A stretch of 34,085 nucleotides of DNA from Candidatus Omnitrophota bacterium (GTDB lineage Bacteria; Omnitrophota; Gorgyraeia; Zapsychrales; Zapsychraceae): positions 469,874 through 503,958 of the forward strand of contig JAGQKV010000002.1 in NCBI GenBank assembly GCA_020429915.1, given 5' to 3'. The notes beneath the pieces were generated by a model. The model searched no databases, was not told where the DNA came from, and was given only the letters and a program-made list of their open reading frames with translations. Within the stretch, counting starts at the first letter, position 1, and each line of letters starts with the position of its first letter. The position numbers and the translations under genes were made by a program. This document shows, piece after piece, positions 15,937 to 24,353 of the stretch.

Positions 15937-17755
15937 TCTGCGCCTCCAGATCTTCCAGGTTCGCATACGCGATATCGGCCAGGGCCTTCGGCGGTTCGGG
16001 ACGTTTCTCCCGACGGGCGTCCATATCTCCCTTGGCGTTTCTTTTCACCACGACATTGTAGGTCAGCCCCTCTTCGCGCTCTCCCTCGAAATCAACGCGT
16101 GTGTGGCCGCCGCGGGATTCCTCGCGTAACAACGCCGAACGAGCCACCGCTTCGGCGGTCACAATCAAATTGCTTAAATCAATCGCTTCGTTCCATCCCG
16201 GATTATACTGGCTGGTCGCATGGGCCTTAACCTTGGCGGCATCATCCTTAAGCCGCTGCAATTCCGTAATACCTTTTTGAAGCTCCTCACCGGTGCGCAC
16301 GATGCCGACATTGGTCTGCATGACCGCCTGCAGGTCTTCGTGAACAAGAAAAGGATTCGGCCCTTCTTCACGGTTCAAGATGTCGGTGGCCGAGCGGATA
16401 ATGGCAGTCGCCTGTTTCTCGTCAACCGCCTTGAGCGACTTGCCCTTGATATAGTTCGCGGCCCCGGCACCGGCTAATTTACCGAATACCAGTAAGTCGG
16501 AGAGGGAATTGCCACCGAGGCGGTTAGCTCCGTGCATACCGCCGGCACATTCGCCGCAGGCAAACAATCCGGGCACCGTGCTGGCCTGGGTATCATGATC
16601 CACACGGATGCCGCCCATAAAATAATGGAGCGTCGGCCCGACCTCCATCGGTTCCTTGGTAATATCCACTTCCGCGAGCTCTTTAAACTGATGATACATA
16701 GATGGCAGCTTCTTTTTGATGAACTCGGCGGGGCGACGGCTGGCGATATCCAAAAAGGCTCCACCGTGAGGGGATCCGCGGCCTTCTTCCACTTCTTTTT
16801 TGATGGCCTTGGCCACCACGTCCCGGGTCAACAGTTCCGGCGGACGGCGCGCGTCTTTGTCCCCGTCCAGCCAACGGTTGGCCTCTTCCTCCGAGTCGGC
16901 CGTTTCCGAAGCGAAGCGTTCCGGAATATATTTAAACATGAAACGCTCCCCCTTGTTGTTGAGCAAAACGCCTCCGTCACCGCGGACACCTTCCGTTACA
17001 AGTACTCCGCGCACCGAGGGCGGCCACACCATACCCGTCGGATGAAACTGAGTAAATTCCATATCGATCAATTCGGCACCGGCGCGGTACGCCATCCCGA
17101 AACCGTCTCCGGAATATTCCCAGGAATTGGACGTGATTTTCCAGGCCTTGCCGCCGCCGCCGGTCGCGAATACGACAGCCTTGGCGCGAAAGATGACAAA
17201 GCGTCCCGTTTCCCGCCAATACGCAACCAACCCGCACACCTCACCGTCATTCAAAAGCAGATCCAAGGCCGTACATTCCATGTGGCAATGAATTCCCTGA
17301 TGCACACAAAAATCCTGCAGGGTCCGGATCATCTCCAAACCGGTACGATCCCCCACGTGCGCCAAGCGCGGATAGCGGTGACCGCCGAAATTGCGCTGGC
17401 TGATCAACCCCTCCGGTGTCCGGTCAAAAACCGCGCCCCACTCTTCAAGCTCGCGGACGCGATCCGGGGCTTGTTGAGCGTGCAGTTCGGCCATACGCCA
17501 TTGGCTGAGAAACTTGCCGCCGCGCATGGTGTCGCGGAAATGAATCTTCCAGTTGTCCCGCTTGTCCACATTTCCCAAGGCCGCCGCCATACCGCCTTCT
17601 GCCATAACGGTGTGTGCTTTTCCCAATAACGATTTGGAAAGCATCCCGGTATTAAGGCCTTGTTGCGCGCATTCGATGGCCGCGCGGATACCGGCCCCGC
17701 CGGCACCGACCACCAGCACATCGTGTTCGATCGTTTGTATCTCGGATATATTCAT
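15929..17755 (-). CDS. sdhA: Succinate dehydrogenase/fumarate reductase flavoprotein subunit
   Basis: A 608-residue flavoprotein that oxidises succinate to fumarate or the reverse. The FAD motif VVGAGGAGIRAA lies at 15-26, the covalent-flavin His at about 48 in KAHTVMAEGG, substrate-side HPTGM at 238-242, the catalytic Arg in LLTRDVV (Arg311), HYFMGGIRVD at 377-386 and NRLGGNSL at 411-418. The start at 17755 follows the sdhC stop by 25 nt; an in-frame ATG at 17815 overlaps sdhC and would add 20 residues before the FAD motif, which is less likely. The direction of catalysis is not settled by sequence; with Acs and fumarase nearby, the oxidative direction is favoured. Confidence 0.95.
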   Translation of the reverse strand: MNISEIQTIEHDVLVVGAGGAGIRAAIECAQQGLNTGMLSKSLLGKAHTVMAEGGMAAALGNVDKRDNWKIHFRDTMRGGKFLSQWRMAELHAQQAPDRVRELEEWGAVFDRTPEGLISQRNFGGHRYPRLAHVGDRTGLEMIRTLQDFCVHQGIHCHMECTALDLLLNDGEVCGLVAYWRETGRFVIFRAKAVVFATGGGGKAWKITSNSWEYSGDGFGMAYRAGAELIDMEFTQFHPTGMVWPPSVRGVLVTEGVRGDGGVLLNNKGERFMFKYIPERFASETADSEEEANRWLDGDKDARRPPELLTRDVVAKAIKKEVEEGRGSPHGGAFLDIASRRPAEFIKKKLPSMYHQFKELAEVDITKEPMEVGPTLHYFMGGIRVDHDTQASTVPGLFACGECAGGMHGANRLGGNSLSDLLVFGKLAGAGAANYIKGKSLKAVDEKQATAIIRSATDILNREEGPNPFLVHEDLQAVMQTNVGIVRTGEELQKGITELQRLKDDAAKVKAHATSQYNPGWNEAIDLSNLIVTAEAVARSALLREESRGGHTRVDFEGEREEGLTYNVVVKRNAKGDMDARREKRPEPPKALADIAYANLEDLEAQNG

Positions 17756-17780
17756 AGTCTTGTTGGAGGTTACGGCCTTA

Positions 17781-18617
17781 TTAAAATCCCCACGTATTGA
17801 AATCGGTCCACACACCCATGGAGACCATTCTCACGTAAAAGTCGGTAAAACCGACCCAAATCATACTCACCCACGCCCAAAATTGGTGATTGTGATTGAG
17901 CATCGAAACCTTGCTCCAGGCCTTGTGTCCCAAATGCTCCTTCCCCGCGGGACAGCTGAAACAATCCGCCTTTCCGCCGACCAGGTGACGCCAAGCGTGA
18001 CAGCCGAAGGTGTAACAGGACAACAGGATCACGTTGATCGTCAAGACCAGTGAACCGACACCGATACCCGGCTTGCCGTGGTGAAAATAGGATATGAAGG
18101 CGTCATAGGCCAGTAAGATGATGTAACCGACCGCAATGTACAGCGTGTATCGATGCAAATTCTGAAAAAGAAAAAGTTTGGTCTCCCCTTTATAATCCGC
18201 CTGCGGGAGCGCGGTCACCGCACAGGCCGGCGGGGTCAGGAAATATGAGCGGTAGTAAAATTTGCGGTAGTAGTAGCACGTACTGCGAAAGGCCAGCGGC
18301 CCCATCAAAATAAACATGGCCGGTGAGGCGGGCAGAAATTTCGGCCACCATTGCGGCCAGGAACCGAACCAAGCATGTTCCAACGGAACGGCACCCGGTG
18401 CCGTGGGATCCACAAACAGGACCGGAGAATACAGTGGAGAAAGGTACGACCCGTGCCAGTAGTGATTGGCCTGCCACATGGCCCAGGTGGTGTAAACGAC
18501 GAAGCACAGAAAACCCAACCCGGTCAAAAGAGGTTCGACCCACCACATGTCGGTACGCTGGGTTGATGCGAAACTGGTTTTATGCCCGCCGGGCTTGTCT
18601 TGGGTGGCTTGATTCAT
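17781..18617 (-). CDS. sdhC: Succinate dehydrogenase membrane anchor with Cys/His-rich Rieske-like motif
   Basis: A 278-residue single anchor subunit, far larger than the usual 110-130 residue SdhC or SdhD. About five helices are visible (near 28-48, 97-115, 155-175, 187-205 and 243-262). Between the last two sits C201-YTFG-C206-H207-AWR-H211-LVGGKAD-C219-FS-C222. The arrangement of Cys and His matches what is known for mycobacterial Sdh1 (Rv0249c type), reported to carry a membrane-embedded Rieske-type [2Fe-2S] cluster; I recall this from the literature and could not align the proteins. The start ATG at 18617 is set by TTGGAG 6 nt upstream, which also reads as an in-frame TTG but is better taken as the ribosome site. 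First gene of the sdh-heme operon. Confidence 0.88.
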   Translation of the reverse strand: MNQATQDKPGGHKTSFASTQRTDMWWVEPLLTGLGFLCFVVYTTWAMWQANHYWHGSYLSPLYSPVLFVDPTAPGAVPLEHAWFGSWPQWWPKFLPASPAMFILMGPLAFRSTCYYYRKFYYRSYFLTPPACAVTALPQADYKGETKLFLFQNLHRYTLYIAVGYIILLAYDAFISYFHHGKPGIGVGSLVLTINVILLSCYTFGCHAWRHLVGGKADCFSCPAGKEHLGHKAWSKVSMLNHNHQFWAWVSMIWVGFTDFYVRMVSMGVWTDFNTWGF

Positions 18618-18641
18618 AGAAAACTCCAAGGTAAGTTTATG

Positions 18642-18669
18642 AGTATATCACAGCCGGCCGGTGTTGCAA
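18642..18669 (-). promoter_or_regulatory. Extended -10 promoter of the sdh-heme operon
   Basis: On the minus strand TTGCAA (18669-18664) is followed after 16 nt by TATACT (18647-18642), and TGA directly precedes the -10 box as an extended -10 element. It fills the only sizeable gap (65 nt) between the region 5 genes and sdhC. The spacer contains the palindrome CCGGCCGG. The leader would be about 18-20 nt and includes the TTGGAG ribosome site. Confidence 0.6.
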
Positions 18670-18682
18670 TCATCTTTATCAC

Positions 18683-19792
18683 TCATTTTTCTGAGTAGGT
18701 TATACGGTACACGGCCCCGGCGTAATCATCCGATACCAGCAGGGATCCGTCAGGCATGTTCAGCACATCCACCGGCCGCCCCCAGACACTTTCCCCCTGC
18801 CGCCAGCCCGTGGCAAATTCCTCATAGCTGACCGGTTTGTTGTCCTCCAACCTGACCAGTGTGATCCGGTAACCGATTTTCTTGCTGCGGTTCCAGGACC
18901 CATGTTCCGCGATAAAGATCTGGTTCCGGTACTCCGCCGGAAACATCGAACCCCGGTAGAACCGCATCCCCAGCGATGCGACATGCGCCCCCAAGGATTG
19001 GGCCGCCAACGTAAAATCACTGCAAGGCCTGTCCGCGCCGAAGCGCGGGTCGGCGACGCCGTCGCCGTGACAATACGGGAATCCAAAGTGCATTCCGAGC
19101 CGCGGGGCATGGTTCAGTTCATCCGGTGGCAGATCGTCGCCCAGCATGTCGCGGCCGTTATCGGTGAACCACAACTCATCGGTCCGCGGGTCCCAATCGT
19201 AACCTACGGAATTGCGGATCCCCTTGGCAAAGATTTCGAGCTCGGTGCCGTCCGGGTTCATGCGCATCATCGACGCGTAACGGGGATCCCGTTTAACGCA
19301 GACATTGCACGGCGCTCCGACGGGGATGTACAGTTTGCCGTCCGGACCGAAGCGTATGACCTTCCAGCCGTGCCAGGCGTCGGAGGGCAGGTCATCCGTG
19401 ACGACGACGGGCTGGACGGAGCGGTTCAACCCCAGCTGTACGTCATCGAAGCGCAGAATACGTCCGATCTCGCCGACATACAAGGAACCGTCGCGGTAGG
19501 CCACGCCGTTAGGCGGAGATTGAAAGCCGAAATTCAGGGCATATTTACGGTCGACCTTGTAATCCTGATTTCGGTCTTCAAGGATGTACAGCCGCTTTTC
19601 CCGGCGATTACCCACATAAACCGTGTTATTCTCTCCCAGCGCCATGGCCCGGGCATTGGGCAAGTCCTTGGCGTAAAGTTCGATCTTGAAACCGGGCGGC
19701 AAACGGATTAAGTCCAGCGGAAAAGTCTGCGCGCGAACCGGTCCCGCAACAAGGGTCAGCAGGGTCACCAGCAGGAATATTCTAGGAATCAC
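18683..19792 (-). CDS. Secreted sorbosone dehydrogenase-family (PQQ-type) six-bladed propeller protein
   Basis: A 369-residue protein with a signal peptide (residues 1-21, cleavage after VRA) and a glucose/sorbosone dehydrogenase beta-propeller. Visible family features are [63 protein letters not shown] and [10 protein letters not shown]. Such proteins are periplasmic and some oxidise sugars or aldehydes with PQQ, but many relatives have no proven activity and no PQQ synthesis genes are in view. The start is GTG at 19792, overlapping the acs stop by 11 nt with only a weak ribosome site. It is the last gene of its operon. Confidence 0.88.
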   Translation of the reverse strand: MIPRIFLLVTLLTLVAGPVRAQTFPLDLIRLPPGFKIELYAKDLPNARAMALGENNTVYVGNRREKRLYILEDRNQDYKVDRKYALNFGFQSPPNGVAYRDGSLYVGEIGRILRFDDVQLGLNRSVQPVVVTDDLPSDAWHGWKVIRFGPDGKLYIPVGAPCNVCVKRDPRYASMMRMNPDGTELEIFAKGIRNSVGYDWDPRTDELWFTDNGRDMLGDDLPPDELNHAPRLGMHFGFPYCHGDGVADPRFGADRPCSDFTLAAQSLGAHVASLGMRFYRGSMFPAEYRNQIFIAEHGSWNRSKKIGYRITLVRLEDNKPVSYEEFATGWRQGESVWGRPVDVLNMPDGSLLVSDDYAGAVYRITYSEK

Positions 19793-21743
19793 TGTATTTT
19801 TCTTTCAGAGAATTCAGCACGCCGGGGTCGGCCAGCGTGGTCACATCGCCCAACGCGCGCCCCTCGGCAACGTCACGCAACAGACGCCGCATGATCTTAC
19901 CACTGCGCGTCTTGGGCAGATCATGGGTAAAGATGATCGTCTTCGGCCGGGCAATGGCCCCGATTTTTTCAGCGACATGCTTCATCAATTGCTGACGAAT
20001 TTCGTCACTGTCATCAAATCCCTCCCGCAGGATCACAAAGGCGCCGATCGCCTGCCCCTTCACCTCGTCGGTCACGCCCACCACAGCCGACTCGGCAACC
20101 GCCTCATGGTCGACCAGCGCGCTTTCCACTTCCATAGTGCTAATGTTATGCCCGGCCACCAGCATGACGTCATCAACGCGTCCGAGTAGCCACAGGTAGC
20201 CGTCCGAGTCGCGCTTGACTCCGTCGCCCGGGAAATAGGTATCGGGCCAGCGGCCCCAATAGGTAGATTTGTACCGCTCTTCATCTCCCCAGATGCCTCG
20301 CAGCATTGAGGGCCACGGTGTATCGATGGCCAGAAATCCTCCGCCCACCTGAATCTCCTCGCCGACTTCGTTAAGGATCTTGGCGGAGATCGCCGGCATC
20401 GGACGGGTGGCCGATCCCGGTTTGGTGGCAACGATACCCGGTAGGGGAGATATCATGATGCTGCCGGTCTCGGTCTGCCACCAGGTATCAACGATGGGGC
20501 ACTTCTCCGCACCGATAAACTTGTGATACCAGATCCACGCCTCGGGATTGATGGGCTCACCGACTGTGCCGAGCAGCTTCAGGCTCGACAGGTCGCATCC
20601 CTCCAGCCATTTCACCCCCCACTTCATAAAGGCTCGGATCGCCGTCGGTGCCGTATAGAATTTCGAGACTTTGTACTTCTCGATAATCTTCCAAAACCGG
20701 TTGCGCTCCGGATAATCAGGGGATCCCTCATACATAACCTGTGTGGCCGCGTTGGCCATCGGCCCATAAACGATGTAACTGTGGCCGGTGATCCAGCCCA
20801 CATCCGCGGTGCACCAGAAAATATCTTCGTCGTGCAGGTCGAATACCATACGCGTGGTTGCGCTGACACCCGTCATATATCCGCCGGTCGTATGAATAAT
20901 CCCTTTGGGCTTTCCGGTGGTCCCTGACGTGTACAATATAAAGAGAATATCCTCGGAGTCCATCGGTTCTGGTGCGCACGATTCGGAGGCCGACGCCACC
21001 AGGTCGTCGTACCAAACATCCCGGCCGTCCTGCATAAGGATCTCATTCTCCGTGCGTTTGATCACCACCACATGCTCAATGCTCTCACACCCCGCGACGG
21101 CCTGGTCCGCGGTGTCTTTCAACGGGACAACCTTACCCCGCCGCCAGCCGCCGTCGGCCGTAATCAGCACCTTGGCCTGCGCGTCATTGATACGGTCCCG
21201 CAACGAGTCCACACTGAATCCACCGAACACAACCGTATGGATCGCCCCGAGCCGGGCGCAGGCCAGCATGGCATACGCGGCCTCCGGGACCATTGGCATA
21301 TAAATCGCGATCCGGTCCCCCTTCTTGACGCCCAGCTGTTTGAGCCCATTAGCAAACTTGTTAACGGCCTTAAACACATCATTGTACGTCAACCGCTGCT
21401 CGTCGCCGGGCTCCCCCTCCCATAATATCGCCAGCCGGTCGCCCAGCCCGGCATTAATGTGCCGATCGAGACAGTTGTAGCAGGCATTGATTTTGCCGCC
21501 GACAAACCATCTGGAAAACGGCGGACGCCAATCGAGGACCTGATTCCATTTTTCAAACCAGTCCAATCGTTCCGCGTGGCTCACCCAATAGGCGGACGGA
21601 TCGGCCAGGGCCTTTGCATAGATCGATTCGTCCGTGTACAGAGCCTTGGCCTTGAAATCCTCGGGAGGCGGAAAGAGCCGGTTTTCGTTGAGCAAATTTT
21701 CTACGGTGGCCGGTTGTCCCGGAGCTGTATTCTCATCTGTCAT
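19782..21743 (-). CDS. acsA: Acetyl-CoA synthetase
   Basis: A 653-residue AMP-forming acetate-CoA ligase. The adenylation motifs [11 protein letters not shown] (P-loop), TWWQTETGS and the C-terminal [11 protein letters not shown] are all present; Lys616 in the last motif is the position controlled by reversible acetylation in this family. Length equals the family norm (about 650). GGAGGAACCGTC before ATG 21743 is a strong ribosome site. Together with SDH and fumarase it allows acetate to enter the TCA cycle. No adjacent acetyltransferase or deacetylase gene for Lys control is seen. Confidence 0.97.
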   Translation of the reverse strand: MTDENTAPGQPATVENLLNENRLFPPPEDFKAKALYTDESIYAKALADPSAYWVSHAERLDWFEKWNQVLDWRPPFSRWFVGGKINACYNCLDRHINAGLGDRLAILWEGEPGDEQRLTYNDVFKAVNKFANGLKQLGVKKGDRIAIYMPMVPEAAYAMLACARLGAIHTVVFGGFSVDSLRDRINDAQAKVLITADGGWRRGKVVPLKDTADQAVAGCESIEHVVVIKRTENEILMQDGRDVWYDDLVASASESCAPEPMDSEDILFILYTSGTTGKPKGIIHTTGGYMTGVSATTRMVFDLHDEDIFWCTADVGWITGHSYIVYGPMANAATQVMYEGSPDYPERNRFWKIIEKYKVSKFYTAPTAIRAFMKWGVKWLEGCDLSSLKLLGTVGEPINPEAWIWYHKFIGAEKCPIVDTWWQTETGSIMISPLPGIVATKPGSATRPMPAISAKILNEVGEEIQVGGGFLAIDTPWPSMLRGIWGDEERYKSTYWGRWPDTYFPGDGVKRDSDGYLWLLGRVDDVMLVAGHNISTMEVESALVDHEAVAESAVVGVTDEVKGQAIGAFVILREGFDDSDEIRQQLMKHVAEKIGAIARPKTIIFTHDLPKTRSGKIMRRLLRDVAEGRALGDVTTLADPGVLNSLKEKYSDS

Positions 21744-21760
21744 GACGGTTCCTCCCTTGC

Positions 21761-22306
21761 TTATTTGATCAACTGAAGTATGCTCTTGAATTCCGGATGC
21801 GCCGACGTCCTCAACAATTCCGTAATAATCATTTCCGTCGACAAAAGCTCCGCACCCGCGTTTTCAATACGGGACAATCCGAGGCGTTTGTTATCCGCCG
21901 TCCTGGCGCTGATGGCATCGGCAACGCACCCCACCCGAAAATCCGCCTGCAGCAAGTCGAGCGCTGTCTGCGATATGCAAACATGCGCCTCGATGCCGCA
22001 CAAGATCACCTCGCGGCGCAGACTCGCCTTCAGCCGTTCCCGAAAATCAGGACAGCCCCAGCAACTGAATGATTCCTTGGGGATTCGTGACGCGTCCGGA
22101 GGAAAAACCGAAGCGATCTCCGGGACCGTACTGCCGATTTTCTCGGGGACCTGCTCGGTCACGATCACCGGAACCCGCAGACGGCCGGCGGCCTTGATCA
22201 ACCGGATTACGTTCGCAAAAAGCGCCTCTCTGTCCTGCATGGCCGCGGCCAGATTTCCCTGGATATCCACCACCACCAAGACACTTTGTTCGAGGGTATA
22301 CAGCAT
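21761..22306 (-). CDS. Isochorismatase-like cysteine hydrolase (ISOC/YcaC type)
   Basis: A 181-residue alpha/beta hydrolase of the cysteine hydrolase superfamily with the complete triad Asp14, Lys77 and Cys110 ([17 protein letters not shown]). The stretch [19 protein letters not shown] resembles the ISOC1/ISOC2-like branch, whose physiological substrates are poorly known. The preceding small membrane protein gene ends 4 nt upstream and acsA follows after 17 nt. It is not a siderophore isochorismatase judging by context. It could be an amidase acting on a small molecule. Confidence 0.9.
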   Translation of the reverse strand: MLYTLEQSVLVVVDIQGNLAAAMQDREALFANVIRLIKAAGRLRVPVIVTEQVPEKIGSTVPEIASVFPPDASRIPKESFSCWGCPDFRERLKASLRREVILCGIEAHVCISQTALDLLQADFRVGCVADAISARTADNKRLGLSRIENAGAELLSTEMIITELLRTSAHPEFKSILQLIK

Positions 22307-22310
22307 GCCG

Positions 22311-22487
22311 CTAGAAACGCGTGAAAACGTCCTCTTGTTGCTTTTGCTCTTGATCGGTTTTGTATTGTTGAACCTTGTCCCTGGTCAGAAAGTAGCCGAT
22401 AACCAGGACAATGACGGGTATGAGAAGAAAGGCGATCGGGATCCATGGCTGGACCCGTCGGGTTTTGGAGTCGTACAGTATTGCCAT
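22311..22487 (-). CDS. Small single-helix membrane protein, 58 residues
   Basis: Starting at ATG 22487 (CAGGGA 9 nt upstream), the protein has a polar basic N-terminus (DSKTRRVQPW), one strong helix (about residues 17-35, IPIAFLLIPVIVLVIGYFL) and a charged, glutamine-rich tail (TDQEQKQQED) likely to be helical. The gap to the CheX-like gene upstream is 20 nt and to the hydrolase downstream 4 nt. No known family is recognised. A longer reading from 22556 would overlap the upstream gene and is less likely. By charge the N-terminus should be cytoplasmic. Confidence 0.7.
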   Translation of the reverse strand: MAILYDSKTRRVQPWIPIAFLLIPVIVLVIGYFLTRDKVQQYKTDQEQKQQEDVFTRF

Positions 22488-22507
22488 GCGGATGTCCCTG
22501 ACGGAAA

Positions 22508-23068
22508 TTACTGAGCGGCCATTACCAAATCGATTACCATCGCTTTTTTCTTCCACAAATGGAAGCTCAACTCGTGATACTGCGAGCTGTTAACGGGGAT
22601 GGTCATGCCGTCGGGTAAATTATTTTTTGAGGCCGTCGGATTCGACACCAGCAAATGGCCGTAGCCCATGCCGCCCATACGTTCGGCATAGTCCTGCGAG
22701 ACGGATTGAAAAAACTGCCCCAGATGCTCGAGAACAAACCCCTGGTCTTCCTCGTCGAAACCGCGGAACTCCAGCGATTTCAAAAGACGCTCAACGGATT
22801 CCTCCTCGACAAAAAAGATAAGCGTACCGGTGGCTATCCCCTTTTTCTGGTCGCTTTCCGACCCGAATAAATTGAATCCCACGGTGTAGCACGGGCCGTT
22901 GAATTTCTCCAGACTTCCGACACGCATCCGGCCGTCGTATTCGATAATCTCACGCTCTTCGACCTCGGTATCCTGGGTTAATCCGGCATTGCACTTGTTA
23001 ACAAGGGTGTCCTCGATCAGCTGCTTAAGGCTGTCGGCAACCGCTGAATTTTGAGTGTTTTCCGGCAT
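22508..23068 (-). CDS. Uncharacterised protein, possibly CheX/CheC-like fold
   Basis: A 186-residue soluble protein without signal peptide or cysteine clusters (ribosome site GGAGAG upstream of ATG 23068). The layout resembles CheX-type phosphatases: a beta strand (ATGTLIFFVEEESVERLL), a long helix (FVLEHLGQFFQSVSQDYAERMG), then a segment SNPTASKNN where CheX has a Pro-Thr strand, and a final ELSFHLWKKKAMVIDLVM hairpin. The ExxN phosphatase residues of CheX helices are not seen in EHLGQFFQSVSQ, so it would be a catalytically inactive or divergent member. This is a pattern-level guess. It is flanked by a CBS protein and a one-helix membrane protein; no chemotaxis genes are in the window. Confidence 0.55.
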   Translation of the reverse strand: MPENTQNSAVADSLKQLIEDTLVNKCNAGLTQDTEVEEREIIEYDGRMRVGSLEKFNGPCYTVGFNLFGSESDQKKGIATGTLIFFVEEESVERLLKSLEFRGFDEEDQGFVLEHLGQFFQSVSQDYAERMGGMGYGHLLVSNPTASKNNLPDGMTIPVNSSQYHELSFHLWKKKAMVIDLVMAAQ

Positions 23069-23085
23069 AAAAATCTCTCCTGCTT

Positions 23086-23493
23086 CTACACATAACGGAG
23101 TACGGACATCTTACTCTTGGCTTCCATGACGAGCGTCAGAATGTCCCGCCGGCTCACGATGCCGACCAAACGACCGTTATCGACGATCGGTACCCGCCGG
23201 ATAGTGGAACGAAGGAAGAATTTGCATATCTCCACCGCGTCATCGCTCTCCGTAAAACAGATAACTTCCCGGGTCATATAATCTTCCACTTTGGGACATA
23301 CGTCAACATTTTTTTCCAGTAAAATGCGCAGCAAGTCCTTCTCTGACAGGATTCCAACGACCCGGCCGGCCTGGCTGGTTACCGGCAACCCGCTGATCTT
23401 GTGCCGCCGTAAAAGATCCAGGGCTTCGATCACCGGAGTGTCCGGCATCACGCTAACGACCTCCTTCGTCATAATCGAACTGACTGGTAACAT
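23086..23493 (-). CDS. Tandem CBS-domain protein
   Basis: A 135-residue protein made only of two CBS domains: the first around VSSIMTKEVVSVMPDTPVIEAL to VVGILSEKDLL, the second VEDYMTREVICFTESDDAVEI to LVGIVSRRDIL. Such stand-alone pairs bind adenine nucleotides and act as energy or ligand sensors on partner proteins. The start at 23493 is fixed by AAAAGGAGGGAG just upstream; an in-frame ATG at 23517 overlaps xthA and contains that ribosome site. The next gene downstream is the CheX-like protein. No target can be named. Confidence 0.92.
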   Translation of the reverse strand: MLPVSSIMTKEVVSVMPDTPVIEALDLLRRHKISGLPVTSQAGRVVGILSEKDLLRILLEKNVDVCPKVEDYMTREVICFTESDDAVEICKFFLRSTIRRVPIVDNGRLVGIVSRRDILTLVMEAKSKMSVLRYV

Positions 23494-23513
23494 GGCTCCC
23501 TCCTTTTGTCGGA

Positions 23514-24338
23514 TCATGTCGCCTGCTGCCGAGCCCCACTGGACAATATGTCCTGTGTTTCCTCCCCTCCGGCGAGTCCTTCCGCCTGGATGCCGATGGG
23601 GCAGTGATCCGATCCCATGACGTCCTTCAGAATGAAGGCTTCACGGAGATACGGCAGCACGTTGGCTGTGACAAAGAAATAATCTATACGCCAGCCGATA
23701 TTGCGTTCTCGGGCGCGGGTTTTATAATCCCACCAGGTGTAATGCCCCGGATCGGGATTGAAATGGCGGAAGGTATCGATGTAGCCCTGTTCAATAAACT
23801 TGGTCACCCAAGCGCGTTCTTCAGGAAGGAAGCCGGTAGTTTTCTGATTCTCCTTGGGGCGAGACAAATCGATTTCGGCATGGGCGGTGTTGACGTCACC
23901 GCAGATGATGACTTTCCGGTTGGCGTTGCGAAAGCGTTCGGCGTGCTCAAGGAAAGCGTCGTAAAACGACATTTTGAACGGAACCCGCTTGTTTCCGGCT
24001 CCCCCGTTCGGGTAATATATATTATACAATATGAACGCCCCAAAGTCTAAAATCAGGGTCCGGCCCTCGCTGTCGAATTCCGGGACGCCCAGTCCGTATT
24101 CCACGGATTTGGGGGTCTCTTTGGTAAATACCGCCACCCCGCTGTAACCCTTTTTTTCGGCCGCAGCCCAGTAGGTCCGGTATCCGGCCGGCTCGAGGAC
24201 CTCCTTGGTCAGCTGCTCCGGGTGCGCCTTGGTCTCCTGGAGGCACAGGATATCCGGCGACTCCGCCTGCAGCCAGTCGCTGAATCCCTTTTTGCTAATG
24301 GCCCGAATGCCGTTGACGTTCCAACTGATCATACGCAT
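23514..24338 (-). CDS. xthA: Exodeoxyribonuclease III / AP endonuclease
   Basis: A 274-residue DNA repair nuclease of the XthA/ExoA family that cuts at abasic sites and removes 3' blocks. Catalytic residues are in place: WNVNG (Asn7), Glu35 in [22 protein letters not shown] with its Asp and Asn, and the terminal GSDHCP Asp-His pair. The last about 20 residues after the catalytic His are an extra polar tail ([16 protein letters not shown]) not needed for activity. A ribosome site AGGAAGGGG lies directly after the stop of amrS. It is a housekeeping gene in a mixed operon. Confidence 0.95.
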   Translation of the reverse strand: MRMISWNVNGIRAISKKGFSDWLQAESPDILCLQETKAHPEQLTKEVLEPAGYRTYWAAAEKKGYSGVAVFTKETPKSVEYGLGVPEFDSEGRTLILDFGAFILYNIYYPNGGAGNKRVPFKMSFYDAFLEHAERFRNANRKVIICGDVNTAHAEIDLSRPKENQKTTGFLPEERAWVTKFIEQGYIDTFRHFNPDPGHYTWWDYKTRARERNIGWRIDYFFVTANVLPYLREAFILKDVMGSDHCPIGIQAEGLAGGEETQDILSSGARQQAT

Positions 24339-24353
24339 GGAATTAACCCCTTC

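Noticed and set aside
16532-17629. Plus-strand open frame of 365 codons opposite sdhA.
   Set aside because: The sdhA frame has full flavoprotein motifs; the opposite frame is a by-product of codon bias.
18681-18696. ACTCA-N6-TGAGT hairpin at the end of the sorbosone dehydrogenase-type gene as a terminator.
   Set aside because: Arms of only 5 bp and no T-run on the minus-strand transcript; chance is likely.
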